64,000 bases of DNA, from assembly GCA_964428055.1 (NCBI GenBank), contig CAYRWM010000002.1, forward strand, positions 24,874-88,873, written 5' to 3'. Position numbers and translations under genes: made by a program. Shown here piece by piece: positions 33,475 to 41,881 of this stretch; position 1 is the stretch's first letter, and each line of letters starts with the position of its first letter. The DNA is from CAYRWM01 sp964428055 (GTDB lineage: Bacteria; Bacillota; Clostridia; Christensenellales; Christensenellaceae). The notes beneath the pieces were generated by a model that did no database searches, was not told the DNA's origin, and was given only the letters and a program-made list of their open reading frames with translations.

Positions 33475-34824
33475 TTATCTGATCATTTTCACGGCATCCG
33501 AGAATATCTCGCCTACATATTCCAAATCTTCATCCGTAAGCCCAGTATGCAACGGCAACGAAATCAGGTTTCTATAATAATCATAGGAATTCGGAAAATC
33601 ACAAATATTCCACCCCAGATTTTTGTAAGCAGTCATCATAGGTAGTGGTTTGTAATGAACGTTAGCAGCTACACCATTCTCAGCCATATTAATTATTATA
33701 GAATTCCTTTTGCCTTCATCAATATCCGGTATCCTAACAAGATACAGGTGGTTTGAGCTATCCATCCCATCAACATGATGCCTGATGTGGCTGACACCTA
33801 TGTTGTCACAAAGCTCATCGTAACGTTTGACAATTCTTTCTCTTTTCTTAATAAGCTGTTTGTAACGATCCAACTGCCTAAGACCTATAGCAGCCATTAT
33901 ATCTGTCATATTGCATTTATACCATGGTCCAACGATATCATATTCCCATGCACCTGCACTTACTTTAGTAAGTGCATCCTTGCTCTGTCCATGCAAGGAC
34001 AGCAACTGAAACATCTTATATATTTCCTCGTCATCCACCCCTTCAAATGGTAACCAAGTAGCAGCACCCCCCTCTGCTGTAGTAAAATTCTTAACAGCAT
34101 GAAAACTGAAATCAGTAAAATCAGCTATAGAACCACTTAAGCGCTTGGTTTTGCCCATACGCCTATTTGAAGCCCTTGAAACAGTACGTGAAGCACCAAG
34201 ACTATGCGCCCCGTCATCAACAACAGCAATCCTGCCCAAAGATCTCTGAAGCCGCGATGATAATTCTCCCAATTGGGTGCCATCACTAGTTATAGGAGTG
34301 AACAGCTCCTTCTTGTGCTCAACAATATCAAATATTCTATCATAATCACATACAACACCTGCAAGATCAACTGCAACTACTGCTTTTGTGTTTTCTGTTA
34401 TAGAAGCTTCAAGCATCTCGTAATCCATTTCAGGCATATGTGTTTGGGGATCACCGTCTTTAACTATATCGACAAACTTCACTTTGGCACCACAATGCAA
34501 CGCAGCCGAAGCTGTAGCAGTATATGTATATGCTGGAACTATAACCTCATCGTCAGGACCGACACCCCAGACCCGCAGTATCATTTCTTCTGCCGCAGTA
34601 GCCGAATTTAGACAAACCAGCCTATTGCTGTATATTCCAACGTTATTAGCATCAGAACAATCTATGTCCGTTTCACCAGTTTCAATATAAGCGGATAAAC
34701 GCTTTTCCAACAGCTTTGTTCGCGGACCCGTAGTAATCCAGCCTGATCCAAGCGTTCTCCTTACCTCTTCTTTCTCTGCTTCGCTAATATCCGGCGGGCT
34801 AAAACTAATGATTCTCTTATCCAT
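33475..34824 (-). CDS. DegT/DnrJ-type sugar aminotransferase (PglE-like)
   Basis: About 449 residues from ATG 34824 (MDKRIISFSPPDISEAEKEEV), nine bases after GAGG; the in-frame ATG at 34839 overlaps that site. RTLGSGWITTGPRTKLLEK is the typical N-terminus, VCLNSATAAEEMIL binds cofactor, VVDDGAHSLGA holds the Asp, and FSFHAVKNFTTAEGGAA the catalytic lysine. It is longer than most members because of insertions near residues 160-230. It lies between the initiating transferase and the CapD/PglF-like dehydratase, so it probably aminates a UDP-4-keto-6-deoxy-GlcNAc. No PglD-type acetyltransferase is present. Confidence 0.85.
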   Translation of the reverse strand: MDKRIISFSPPDISEAEKEEVRRTLGSGWITTGPRTKLLEKRLSAYIETGETDIDCSDANNVGIYSNRLVCLNSATAAEEMILRVWGVGPDDEVIVPAYTYTATASAALHCGAKVKFVDIVKDGDPQTHMPEMDYEMLEASITENTKAVVAVDLAGVVCDYDRIFDIVEHKKELFTPITSDGTQLGELSSRLQRSLGRIAVVDDGAHSLGASRTVSRASNRRMGKTKRLSGSIADFTDFSFHAVKNFTTAEGGAATWLPFEGVDDEEIYKMFQLLSLHGQSKDALTKVSAGAWEYDIVGPWYKCNMTDIMAAIGLRQLDRYKQLIKKRERIVKRYDELCDNIGVSHIRHHVDGMDSSNHLYLVRIPDIDEGKRNSIIINMAENGVAANVHYKPLPMMTAYKNLGWNICDFPNSYDYYRNLISLPLHTGLTDEDLEYVGEIFSDAVKMIR

Positions 34825-34986
34825 ATTTCGAAACCTCATTCAAATCACATAACAGAGTAAATAAAACTAGCAATTCTCAACAATACACTTATATATAGAA
34901 AGAAAAATAGGGCTCTCAGAATGAAAGGCCCTCAAAGTATTCAGATGTGTCAAAAACAAATACATTACAACTTCTTTCTTCCGTTA

Positions 34987-36795
34987 CTAAATTTTAGATT
35001 TCAAAGAATCAGCAAGACATGGAACCAATTCGACCAGTATATTAATCGCTTCAGGATCACTTCTTAACGCACACTCTATCATCTTATCAATCTTCTTGTT
35101 CAAATCAACGATATTAAGACTTTGCTCTATCCTCATAATCTTGCTGTTCGCAGTTCCTACAAGCTCTGAATCCTCCTCTGCCATAACAAGTTCTTCGTAT
35201 AGTTTTTCACCAGGGCGAAGACCAATTATCTTAATCTTGATATCTTTATCCAACTCAAGCTGAAACATATTAATTAATTTAACAGCTATATCGTATATCT
35301 TGACAGGTTCCCCCATATCAAAAACAAATATATCACCAGAATTATCAAAAGTCATAGTTTGAAGTACAAGCTGCGCAGCCTCAGGTATTGTCATAAAAAA
35401 CCTGACAATATCTTTATGTGTAACAGTAACAGGACCACCATGTTTTATCTGTCTCACCATCAGAGGAATAACACTGCCGTTGGAACCTAGCACGTTTCCA
35501 AATCTAACCGCCATGCATTTCATAGAAGTGTTCCTGGAATATTCGCGCAACATCAATTCTGTTATTCTCTTTGTTGCACCCATTATGTTAGTCGGGTTAA
35601 CTGCTTTATCAGTTGATATTTGGACAAAGCATTTTACACCATTTACGTCGGCGCATTGCATAACATTTCTGGTACCAAGCACATTATTCTTAATAGCTTC
35701 ATAAGGATTATCCTCCATGAGAGGTACATGCTTGTGTGCAGCAGCATTTACTACTATATCAGGCTTAAACTCTTTCATCACAGCATCAATACGTGAATAC
35801 TCTCTAATCGAGCCTATACGTACTGAAACAGGTGCATCACTACCGTATATTTCCTGAAGCTCGCATTGGAGATCATATGCATTATTCTCATATATATCGA
35901 ATACTACGATCCTTTCAGGCGAATACTTTATCATCTGACGGCATATCTCGGATCCTATAGAACCGCCTCCGCCTGTTACCATAACCACACTTCCCTTGAT
36001 GAGATCACTTATGCGCTCATCATCGAGCTTAATCTCCATCCTTGGAAGAAGATCAACAATATCTATATCCTTTACACTTATGGACTGTTCATTCTCGTTA
36101 AAATTATCCAGAGAAATAACTTTTGTAACACATTTAGTCTTGTTGCAAATATTCAGAATCCTAGATTTGTTTTTCTGAGAATCCGATATAATTGACACAA
36201 GTATCCTATCAATATCATACTTCTCGACAAGATAAGGAATGTCTTCAGTAGTGCCGGCAACCTGAACACCATCAAGATATTTTGAAAGCTTTGTTTTATC
36301 GTCATCTACAAATACGACAGGATTACCGTTTATAACATGCTGCTTCATCATACGGGCGCAGTAATGTCCACCGTCACCTGCTCCAACAATGAGAACCCTG
36401 GGCACATAGTGAATCTCATCAGTTCGTCTCTTTGTGGCTATCGTCTTTATAATAAACCTAGATGCAACTATAAATAGCGCTGAAAAGACACCTTCCATAA
36501 AAAGAAGACCAAAAGATGTATGAATAGTGAAAGCTTGATCCAGTATGAGGGTAATCGCATCAGCTATAGCAAGGCCTATGATTACCTTAACAGTATCAAG
36601 TACACCAGCATGAATCCAAACTATCTTGTAAATCTTGACAAAAAAAATGAGAATAATAAAATATACAGGAAATATAAGAACTGCATATGTTGGAATAAGG
36701 TTCATTTGCGATGCAGGAATCTGTCCATCAAACCTTATCATAAGTGATATATAAAACGCTACAACAATAAACACAATATCCAGAATGACAAGCAT
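34987..36795 (-). CDS. CapD/PglF-type membrane UDP-GlcNAc 4,6-dehydratase
   Basis: A 602-residue protein with four N-terminal membrane helices (residues 1-110), a Rossmann-like nucleotide domain (VLIVGAGDGGHYCARMM) and a dehydratase domain from about residue 260: VVMVTGGGGSIGSEICRQM, NAAAHKHVPLMEDNPYEAI, ISTDKAVNPTNIMGATKRI and VRFGNVLGSNGSVIP. It removes water from UDP-GlcNAc for bacillosamine-type sugars. The ATG at 36795 has no ribosome site, whereas the same frame continues upstream (VIKKSFLFSG) to an AAAGGAT site that has no standard start codon, only ATA. The true start is therefore uncertain. It is the first gene of the operon. Confidence 0.9.
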   Translation of the reverse strand: MLVILDIVFIVVAFYISLMIRFDGQIPASQMNLIPTYAVLIFPVYFIILIFFVKIYKIVWIHAGVLDTVKVIIGLAIADAITLILDQAFTIHTSFGLLFMEGVFSALFIVASRFIIKTIATKRRTDEIHYVPRVLIVGAGDGGHYCARMMKQHVINGNPVVFVDDDKTKLSKYLDGVQVAGTTEDIPYLVEKYDIDRILVSIISDSQKNKSRILNICNKTKCVTKVISLDNFNENEQSISVKDIDIVDLLPRMEIKLDDERISDLIKGSVVMVTGGGGSIGSEICRQMIKYSPERIVVFDIYENNAYDLQCELQEIYGSDAPVSVRIGSIREYSRIDAVMKEFKPDIVVNAAAHKHVPLMEDNPYEAIKNNVLGTRNVMQCADVNGVKCFVQISTDKAVNPTNIMGATKRITELMLREYSRNTSMKCMAVRFGNVLGSNGSVIPLMVRQIKHGGPVTVTHKDIVRFFMTIPEAAQLVLQTMTFDNSGDIFVFDMGEPVKIYDIAVKLINMFQLELDKDIKIKIIGLRPGEKLYEELVMAEEDSELVGTANSKIMRIEQSLNIVDLNKKIDKMIECALRSDPEAINILVELVPCLADSLKSKI

Positions 36796-37085
36796 GCCGG
36801 AAAAAAGGAATGACTTTTTTATGACTATTCTATCCTTTCTACATTCATAAATGGTTATGCATAAATAGCCATTGGTATTTTAACACATTCAGTACAAAGC
36901 GTCAAAAAACATACACACTTCAATAACCATCCGACATAAAAGCTACCAGCTATAGACTATAAAGAAACGTTTGGAATGGTATATGATGATTTATCGTGTT
37001 TGATAAAAATTGTAAAAAGGATTATAATTGAAGTAATCATAACTACTAAATGAAAGGGAATACTGTTTTAACGAGAATCAAGATT
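36796..37085 (-). other. Divergent control region between CapD-like and IspD-like genes
   Basis: A 290-base gap with no coding support. It holds the promoter of the leftward operon at 36877-36905 and a few AT-rich stretches before the IspD-like gene. I see no clear promoter for the rightward gene. Confidence 0.5.
36877..36905 (-). promoter_or_regulatory. Promoter of the CapD-Wzy polysaccharide operon
   Basis: Minus strand TTGACG (36900-36905), 17-base spacer and TAAAAT (36877-36882), with a TG just before the -10 region. The leader to the annotated ATG is about 75 bases. Confidence 0.65.
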
Positions 37086-37763
37086 ATGAATATTGGAGTT
37101 ATACTAGCCGGTGGGGTTGGAGCAAGATTAAGTAAAACAGAAATAAAACAATACATAAAAATTGCAGACAAAGAGTGCATTTCTTATGTTATAGAAGCAT
37201 TTGCAAATGCAAAAAACTGTGATGAAATAGTTGTTGTTGAGAATGAAGCACAGTATAAAGAGAAGTATGTCGAAAAAGAATATGGTATCCACTGCTGTTG
37301 CGGAGGTAACACTCGTAATGAATCGATTTATAATGGTCTACTGTACATAAACGATCATTTCCCAGAATGCGATAAAGTACTGTTTCATGATGGCGCAAGA
37401 CCTTTTATTAGACAAGATATAGTTGAAGACTTTTTTGATCTGCTAGATGAAAATGACTGCGTTGTTAACTGTGTTGAAATAACTGATGGTATAGGGAAAT
37501 ACATGAACAGAATTGCGGAACGTGATGAATATTATATTTCACAAACACCTGAAGGCTTTCATTTCAAGCAATTCTTTAAAGCTTTTAAGTACGACAAACC
37601 CATACTGGCTCTAACACATCATTTGCCGGAAGATGCAAAAATAGGCCATTACAGAAAGTTTCCTTATAACCTAAAACTTACTAAGCAAGAAGACCTTTTT
37701 GTTGCAGAAGTATTAATCAAATCGGGTTTTATAGAATATATGAAGAGCATAAAGAACTTATAA
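37086..37763 (+). CDS. IspD/TarI-like cytidylyltransferase
   Basis: About 225 residues from ATG 37086 (MNIGVILAGGVGARL); the frame opens at 37050 without a better ribosome site. This family joins CTP with an alcohol phosphate: methylerythritol phosphate in IspD or ribitol phosphate in TarI. VILAGGVGARLSKTEIKQY is the CTP-site loop, GGNTRNESIYNGL and LFHDGARPFI are typical, and QTPEGFHF and KLTKQEDLFVAE mark the C-terminal part. The usual PKQ triplet reads IKQ here. Its place beside polysaccharide genes and LicD rather than isoprenoid genes suggests a CDP-polyol for glycan or teichoic decoration; the housekeeping IspD cannot be excluded. Confidence 0.75.
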   Translation: MNIGVILAGGVGARLSKTEIKQYIKIADKECISYVIEAFANAKNCDEIVVVENEAQYKEKYVEKEYGIHCCCGGNTRNESIYNGLLYINDHFPECDKVLFHDGARPFIRQDIVEDFFDLLDENDCVVNCVEITDGIGKYMNRIAERDEYYISQTPEGFHFKQFFKAFKYDKPILALTHHLPEDAKIGHYRKFPYNLKLTKQEDLFVAEVLIKSGFIEYMKSIKNL

Positions 37764-37796
37764 AAACCATTGAATCAAAATAAAGAATGCACAACC

Positions 37797-37833
37797 AAAA
37801 AACCAGACAGCCTAATAGACTATCTGGTTTTTT
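37797..37833 (+). terminator. Rho-independent terminator (bidirectional)
   Basis: AACCAGACAG pairs with CTATCTGGTT (one mismatch) and TTTTTT follows; the opposite strand also ends in a T run. It ends the IspD-like gene and the LCP gene, which converge here. Confidence 0.8.
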
Positions 37834-37879
37834 ATCATATAGAACTATACATAGCTGCATATATTCTATCTAGACGTTA

Positions 37880-39220
37880 TTATCCATTCAACACAGAATT
37901 CAAAGCACTGCTAGCCGCCTGAAGTGAATCCGAATCAGGCAAGAAAACATAGCGATTAACATGCGCTGTATATGTTACTTTTGAAGCACCCCTCCCTGAA
38001 ATATCCATCATTTCAACATCCCATGAAGGTGAATCCAAAGAAATCTGAATCAAACTTCTCATTTCATCTGCTGACAAACTTGTACTTACATTTGCAGCAA
38101 ATACATCCATAACAGTATTGAGTGTACCAGGCGTCAATATTTCAGGTGAAGTTGCCTTCTCAATAATAGCCTTAATAACGATTTCATGATCTCTGCCTCT
38201 TTGATTATCACCATCTGATAAGTTATGCCGCTCTCGAGCAAATGCAATTGCTTGGTCACCATTTAGTTCATTAAGACCTTTGTCAAAGTGATAATTGGCA
38301 CCTGAATATGAGTGCTCTGCAGTAAACGAATTAGGTGAATCTACAGTAATGCCACCAAGAGCATCGACAATATTAACTACCGAAACAAAGTTTACCTTAG
38401 CATAGTAATTAAGCTTCAACTGATTATCGAACAAACTCTCAACAGTCTTCATAGAGCAGTATACTCCATAATTACCGCAATGTGTAAGCTTATCCATCTT
38501 ACTAGTATCGCCGTTTATTCCTACATAACAATCACGCGGGATAGTTACCATAAGAATCTTCTTTGTGTTCGGATTAACCGCTGCTATGATATTAACATCT
38601 GATCTGCCTTTATCGCCAACAGAACCGTCTTTCTTGATTCCAGATGCATCCAAACCCGAAAGGTATATTAAAAAGGGATTATGCTTAACATCTTCAACCT
38701 GTTCATATACAACTTCAGTCTGAATCGTTTCACCAGTATCACTTATTACTACACTTGCCTCTTCAACAGACTGTTCCATAGTTTCAACCATGTTGTTTGC
38801 ACTATTCATCAATCCGGCAACATAAAAAGAAGCAAAAATCATAAGTGCACTTAGAACTATAGCTACGATTCTGGGACCCTTTTTCCCTTTTCTAACATAC
38901 AATAATATGATGATAATGCAACTAAGTATTACTGCTATAAGCATAAACATCATAAAATACTTTTGTGGCAAAATCTGTGCCGAATAAGTAGTTATGAGAG
39001 CATATGCAATAAGAACCACCGCAACCAAGAATATTATCAGCGCTACTACAAACAAGGCACCAGATTTCTTTTTTTGCGGTGCACGCTTTTTACTATACTG
39101 GTTATCATCATAATACCTGTCAACCCGAGACTGTTTTGACTGGTCGTTATGATTCTGGACATTCCGTCTTTGAGTTCTTCCGCCTGCATTCCCTTCGTTG
39201 TTATCGCCAATTCTTCTCAA
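37880..39220 (-). CDS. LytR-CpsA-Psr (LCP) family glycopolymer ligase
   Basis: About 446 residues. The start is most likely TTG 39220, eight bases after GGGAG; the frame opens at TTG 39235, which overlaps that site. Residues 1-58 are a polar, Asn/Gln/Arg-rich cytoplasmic tail. Three membrane helices follow (ALFVVALIIFLVAVVLIAY, FMMFMLIAVILSCIIIILLY, IVAIVLSALMIFASFYVAG). The LCP domain begins near residue 190: RSDVNIIAAVNP, TIPRDCYVGING, KLTHCGNYGVY, LGGITVDSP, and IAFARERHNLSDGDNQRGR. These hold the Arg and Asp residues for the polyprenyl-pyrophosphate. It should attach the glycan to peptidoglycan. It sits at the end of the polysaccharide locus on its own promoter. Confidence 0.92.
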   Translation of the reverse strand: MRRIGDNNEGNAGGRTQRRNVQNHNDQSKQSRVDRYYDDNQYSKKRAPQKKKSGALFVVALIIFLVAVVLIAYALITTYSAQILPQKYFMMFMLIAVILSCIIIILLYVRKGKKGPRIVAIVLSALMIFASFYVAGLMNSANNMVETMEQSVEEASVVISDTGETIQTEVVYEQVEDVKHNPFLIYLSGLDASGIKKDGSVGDKGRSDVNIIAAVNPNTKKILMVTIPRDCYVGINGDTSKMDKLTHCGNYGVYCSMKTVESLFDNQLKLNYYAKVNFVSVVNIVDALGGITVDSPNSFTAEHSYSGANYHFDKGLNELNGDQAIAFARERHNLSDGDNQRGRDHEIVIKAIIEKATSPEILTPGTLNTVMDVFAANVSTSLSADEMRSLIQISLDSPSWDVEMMDISGRGASKVTYTAHVNRYVFLPDSDSLQAASSALNSVLNG

Positions 39221-39337
39221 AACAAGATCTCCCAACTAATGTAATCACAATATCTCATTATATGATTAATCATGCTTTTTTTCAAGTTTATAAAAGAATA
39301 CTTGGCATTGTTCAACAATTGTTAACAATACCAATGC

Positions 39338-41215
39338 CTATTGACACATAAGTTCACATATCCTGCTTGAAAAATCAATCGGATCACTTATAGGCAAGCC
39401 CTCAATAAGCAACGCCTGATCATAGAGCAATTCGCTGTATTCTTTGAGCTTTTCCTTATCATCAGCGAACAGGCTCTTCAACTTTTCAAACACAGGATTT
39501 TCAGCATTTATCTCAAGAACCTTTTCTGCTTTGGCATTATTATCAAGAGGCATGGCATTCAGAACTTTTTCCATTTCAATCGAAAGCTCACCCGATGAAG
39601 ATAAACATACCGGATGCTTTTTCAATCTCTTAGAAATAACTACATCACTTATTCTGTCACCCAGTGCATCTTTAATAAATGAAAGCATTTCCTTATTCTC
39701 TTCACTGATCTTTTCGCTGTTCTCTTTTTCAGCATCGCTGTCAATACCGAGATCACCCGCTGCAACCGACTTAAACTCTTTTCCGCCATATTCGCCCAAC
39801 ATCTTGATAGCAAATTCATCAACATCCTCTGTAAAGCAAAGTATATCGTATCCCATGTCGATTATCCGTTCAGTCTGCGGCAGCAAAGCTATCGATTCAG
39901 GAGTATGGCCGCAGGCATAGTATATATACTTTTGCTCATCCTTCATCTTCTCTGTGTATTCTTTCAATGTGATATACTTCTTTTCATTACATGACTGGAA
40001 AATGACGAGATCCTTAAGCTCATCCTTTTTCATGCCGTAATCACTGTAAAGCCCGAATTTGATCTGAAGACCGAATTCCTTGAAGAACTTTTCGTACTTC
40101 TCCCTGTCATTCTTCAGCATGTTCTCCAGTTCTGCTTTGATCTTCTTTTCTATATTTGAAGCTATCGCTTTAAGCTGCCTGTCATGCTGAAGCATCTCTC
40201 TGGAGATGTTAAGGGACAAATCCTGTGAGTCAACGAGCCCCCTTACGAAACTGAAATGATCGGAAACAAGGTCCGGACACTTGTCCATTATCATGACTCC
40301 GTTTGCATATAGCTGCAAACCCTTCTCGAAGTTCTTAGTATAGTAATTCATCGGAACTTTTGCCGGTATATAGAGCACAGCATTGTAGCATACACTGCCC
40401 TCTGCCTTTATGTGGATATGGGCAAGCGGCTTTTCAAAATCAAAGAACTTCTCCATATAAAAGTTGTCATAGTCTTCATCTTTGAGTTCGCTCTTGTTCC
40501 TTTTCCAAAGCGGTATCATACTGTTGAGAGTCTTAAGCTCATAAACCGTCTCGTACTCATCACTGCCTTCTTTTTTCCTGGTTTCCGGCATACTCAAGGT
40601 TATCGGATATCTGATATAATCCGAATACTTTCTGACCAGAGAAGAAATCCTGTACTCACTTAAGAAATCACTGTACTTTTCATCATCAGTGTCTTCTTTT
40701 ATGTGAAGTTCAATCTTGGTCCCGTCCTTTTCAATATCGCACGGAGTTACCGTATAGCCATCAGTCCCTGATGACTGCCATTTCCATCCTTCACCACTCC
40801 CGTAGGCTTTGGAATAAACTGTTACTTTATCGGCTACCATAAAAGCCGAATAGAAGCCGACACCGAACTGACCGATAATATCCACATCCGATATATCGTT
40901 GTTCTCCTTAAAATCCAGTGTGCCGCTTTTAGCAATGACACCAAGATTCTGTTCAAGGTCCTCTTTATTCATGCCAATGCCGTTGTCCTCTACGGTAATC
41001 GTCCGTGCTTCCTTGTTTACAGCGAGTTTGATACTGAAATCTTCTTTTGAAAGTCCCACACTGCTGTCAGTCAAAGACTTGAAGTATAGTTTGTCTATAG
41101 CATCACTGGCATTTGATATCAGTTCCCTTAAAAAGATCTCTTTATGTGTGTATATGGAATTGATCATAAGATCAAGTATCCTCTTCGACTCTGTCTTGAA
41201 CTGTTTCTTTGCCAT
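39338..41215 (-). CDS. htpG: Hsp90-family chaperone HtpG
   Basis: About 625 residues from ATG 41215 (MAKKQFKTESKRIL), eight bases after GGGAAG; the in-frame GTG at 41224 is too near the ribosome site. GHKL ATPase motifs are clear: ELISNASDAIDKL (catalytic Glu/Asn), DNGIGM, and GQFGVGFYSAFMVADKV; the middle domain has GLVDSQDLSLNISREML with its ATP-contacting Arg. Size matches bacterial Hsp90 (about 624). It acts as an ATP-driven cytoplasmic dimer. The gene is alone and preceded by a sigma-A promoter and a perfect CIRCE operator, so HrcA should repress it, unlike htpG of Bacillus subtilis, which lacks CIRCE control. Confidence 0.97.
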   Translation of the reverse strand: MAKKQFKTESKRILDLMINSIYTHKEIFLRELISNASDAIDKLYFKSLTDSSVGLSKEDFSIKLAVNKEARTITVEDNGIGMNKEDLEQNLGVIAKSGTLDFKENNDISDVDIIGQFGVGFYSAFMVADKVTVYSKAYGSGEGWKWQSSGTDGYTVTPCDIEKDGTKIELHIKEDTDDEKYSDFLSEYRISSLVRKYSDYIRYPITLSMPETRKKEGSDEYETVYELKTLNSMIPLWKRNKSELKDEDYDNFYMEKFFDFEKPLAHIHIKAEGSVCYNAVLYIPAKVPMNYYTKNFEKGLQLYANGVMIMDKCPDLVSDHFSFVRGLVDSQDLSLNISREMLQHDRQLKAIASNIEKKIKAELENMLKNDREKYEKFFKEFGLQIKFGLYSDYGMKKDELKDLVIFQSCNEKKYITLKEYTEKMKDEQKYIYYACGHTPESIALLPQTERIIDMGYDILCFTEDVDEFAIKMLGEYGGKEFKSVAAGDLGIDSDAEKENSEKISEENKEMLSFIKDALGDRISDVVISKRLKKHPVCLSSSGELSIEMEKVLNAMPLDNNAKAEKVLEINAENPVFEKLKSLFADDKEKLKEYSELLYDQALLIEGLPISDPIDFSSRICELMCQ

Positions 41216-41240
41216 ATTTGTCACTTCCCAAAACGAAATT

Positions 41241-41267
41241 TTAGCACTCTATATATCCGAGTGCTAA
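41241..41267 (-). promoter_or_regulatory. CIRCE element (HrcA operator) in front of htpG
   Basis: TTAGCACTC, nine bases, GAGTGCTAA: a perfect match to the consensus CIRCE. It lies between the -10 box and the htpG start, within the transcript's 5' end, where HrcA both blocks transcription and the stem affects RNA stability. Confidence 0.97.
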
Positions 41268-41271
41268 TTAA

Positions 41272-41300
41272 AGTATACGCCTTTGATCTCCTTATTGCAA
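41272..41300 (-). promoter_or_regulatory. Sigma-A promoter of htpG
   Basis: Minus strand TTGCAA (41295-41300), 17-base spacer, TATACT (41272-41277). The start site would fall just inside the CIRCE element, at about 41265. Confidence 0.8.
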
Positions 41301-41324
41301 CAATCAAAGGCGCATTTATATATT

Positions 41325-41401
41325 TGGCGTGCCCGGGAGGATTTGAACCTCTGGCCTTTGGAGTCGGAGTCCAACGCTCTATCCAACTGAGCTACGGGCA
41401 C
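41325..41401 (-). tRNA. tRNA-Arg (CCG)
   Basis: On the minus strand, a 77-base cloverleaf including an encoded CCA. The acceptor pairs GTGCCCG with CGGGCAC. The D arm is GCTCAGTTGGATAGAGC, the anticodon arm TTGGA-CTCCGAC-TCCAA with anticodon CCG, and the T arm carries GGTTCAAATCC. It reads CGG codons and lies upstream of the htpG promoter in the same direction. Confidence 0.95.
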
Positions 41402-41532
41402 AAACTAAAAGTATTTTATCATAAAACATATTAAAATTGTTTAGAATAACCTATAAAAATGGACTTTTTCAATATGTTGTGGTAGTATAACTCTTAAGAT
41501 ACAATCTATGCTCAATCAGGAAGGAAATAATA

Positions 41533-41721
41533 ATGGATTCGTATTTATCTCACTTTTATTATAAGATAGTCAATAAACTCACAGGCAAAACTATCTGTGT
41601 ATCCGACTGTTATTCATATGATGAGACAGAGTTCTACAAGAATCATCCGGGAACATTTAGAAACGAGTATCAGATAATCTCCCGCGAGGAATACGACGAG
41701 ATAAAAAATCGGGGATTATGA
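41533..41721 (+). CDS. Small hypothetical protein, 62 residues
   Basis: A 62-residue acidic and aromatic-rich protein (nine Tyr) between two tRNA genes. ATG 41533 follows AGGAAGGA by 6-7 bases, and a strong terminator follows the stop, both supporting a real gene. No motif, signal peptide or membrane segment is visible. Residues SHFYYKIVNKLTGKTICVSD suggest a small beta fold of the kind that reads as a strand-turn-strand. I do not recognise it and assign no function. It is transcribed opposite to its neighbours. Confidence 0.65.
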   Translation: MDSYLSHFYYKIVNKLTGKTICVSDCYSYDETEFYKNHPGTFRNEYQIISREEYDEIKNRGL

Positions 41722-41738
41722 TTTGCCTTATAAATTAA

Positions 41739-41765
41739 AAGCGGCTTATAAAGCCGCTTATTTTA
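41739..41765 (+). terminator. Rho-independent terminator after the 62-residue ORF
   Basis: AAGCGGCTT and AAGCCGCTT form a perfect 9-bp stem with a 3-base loop, then ATTTTATT. Confidence 0.8.
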
Positions 41766-41766
41766 T

Positions 41767-41841
41767 TGGTGGAGACTACTGGACTTGAACCAGCGACCCC
41801 TTGCGTGTGAAGCAAGTGCTCTCCCACTGAGCTAAGCCTCC
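41767..41841 (-). tRNA. tRNA-Val (CAC)
   Basis: Minus strand, 75 bases with an encoded CCA. The acceptor pairs GGAGGCT with AGTCTCC (two G-U pairs). The D arm is GCTCAGTGGGAGAGC, the anticodon arm CTTGC-TTCACAC-GCAAG with anticodon CAC, and the T loop TTCAAGT. It decodes GUG. It lies just downstream of lysC and shares its direction. Confidence 0.95.
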
Positions 41842-41845
41842 TTAG

Positions 41846-41868
41846 AAGCCGGATCACTCATCCGACTT
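41846..41868 (-). other. Stem-loop between lysC and tRNA-Val
   Basis: Minus strand AAGTCGGAT and ATCCGGCTT form a 9-bp stem (one G-U) with a 5-base loop, six bases before the mature tRNA 5' end. No T run follows, so it may be a processing signal of a joint lysC-tRNA transcript or a weak terminator. Confidence 0.35.
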
Positions 41869-41881
41869 TTACATTATATCA

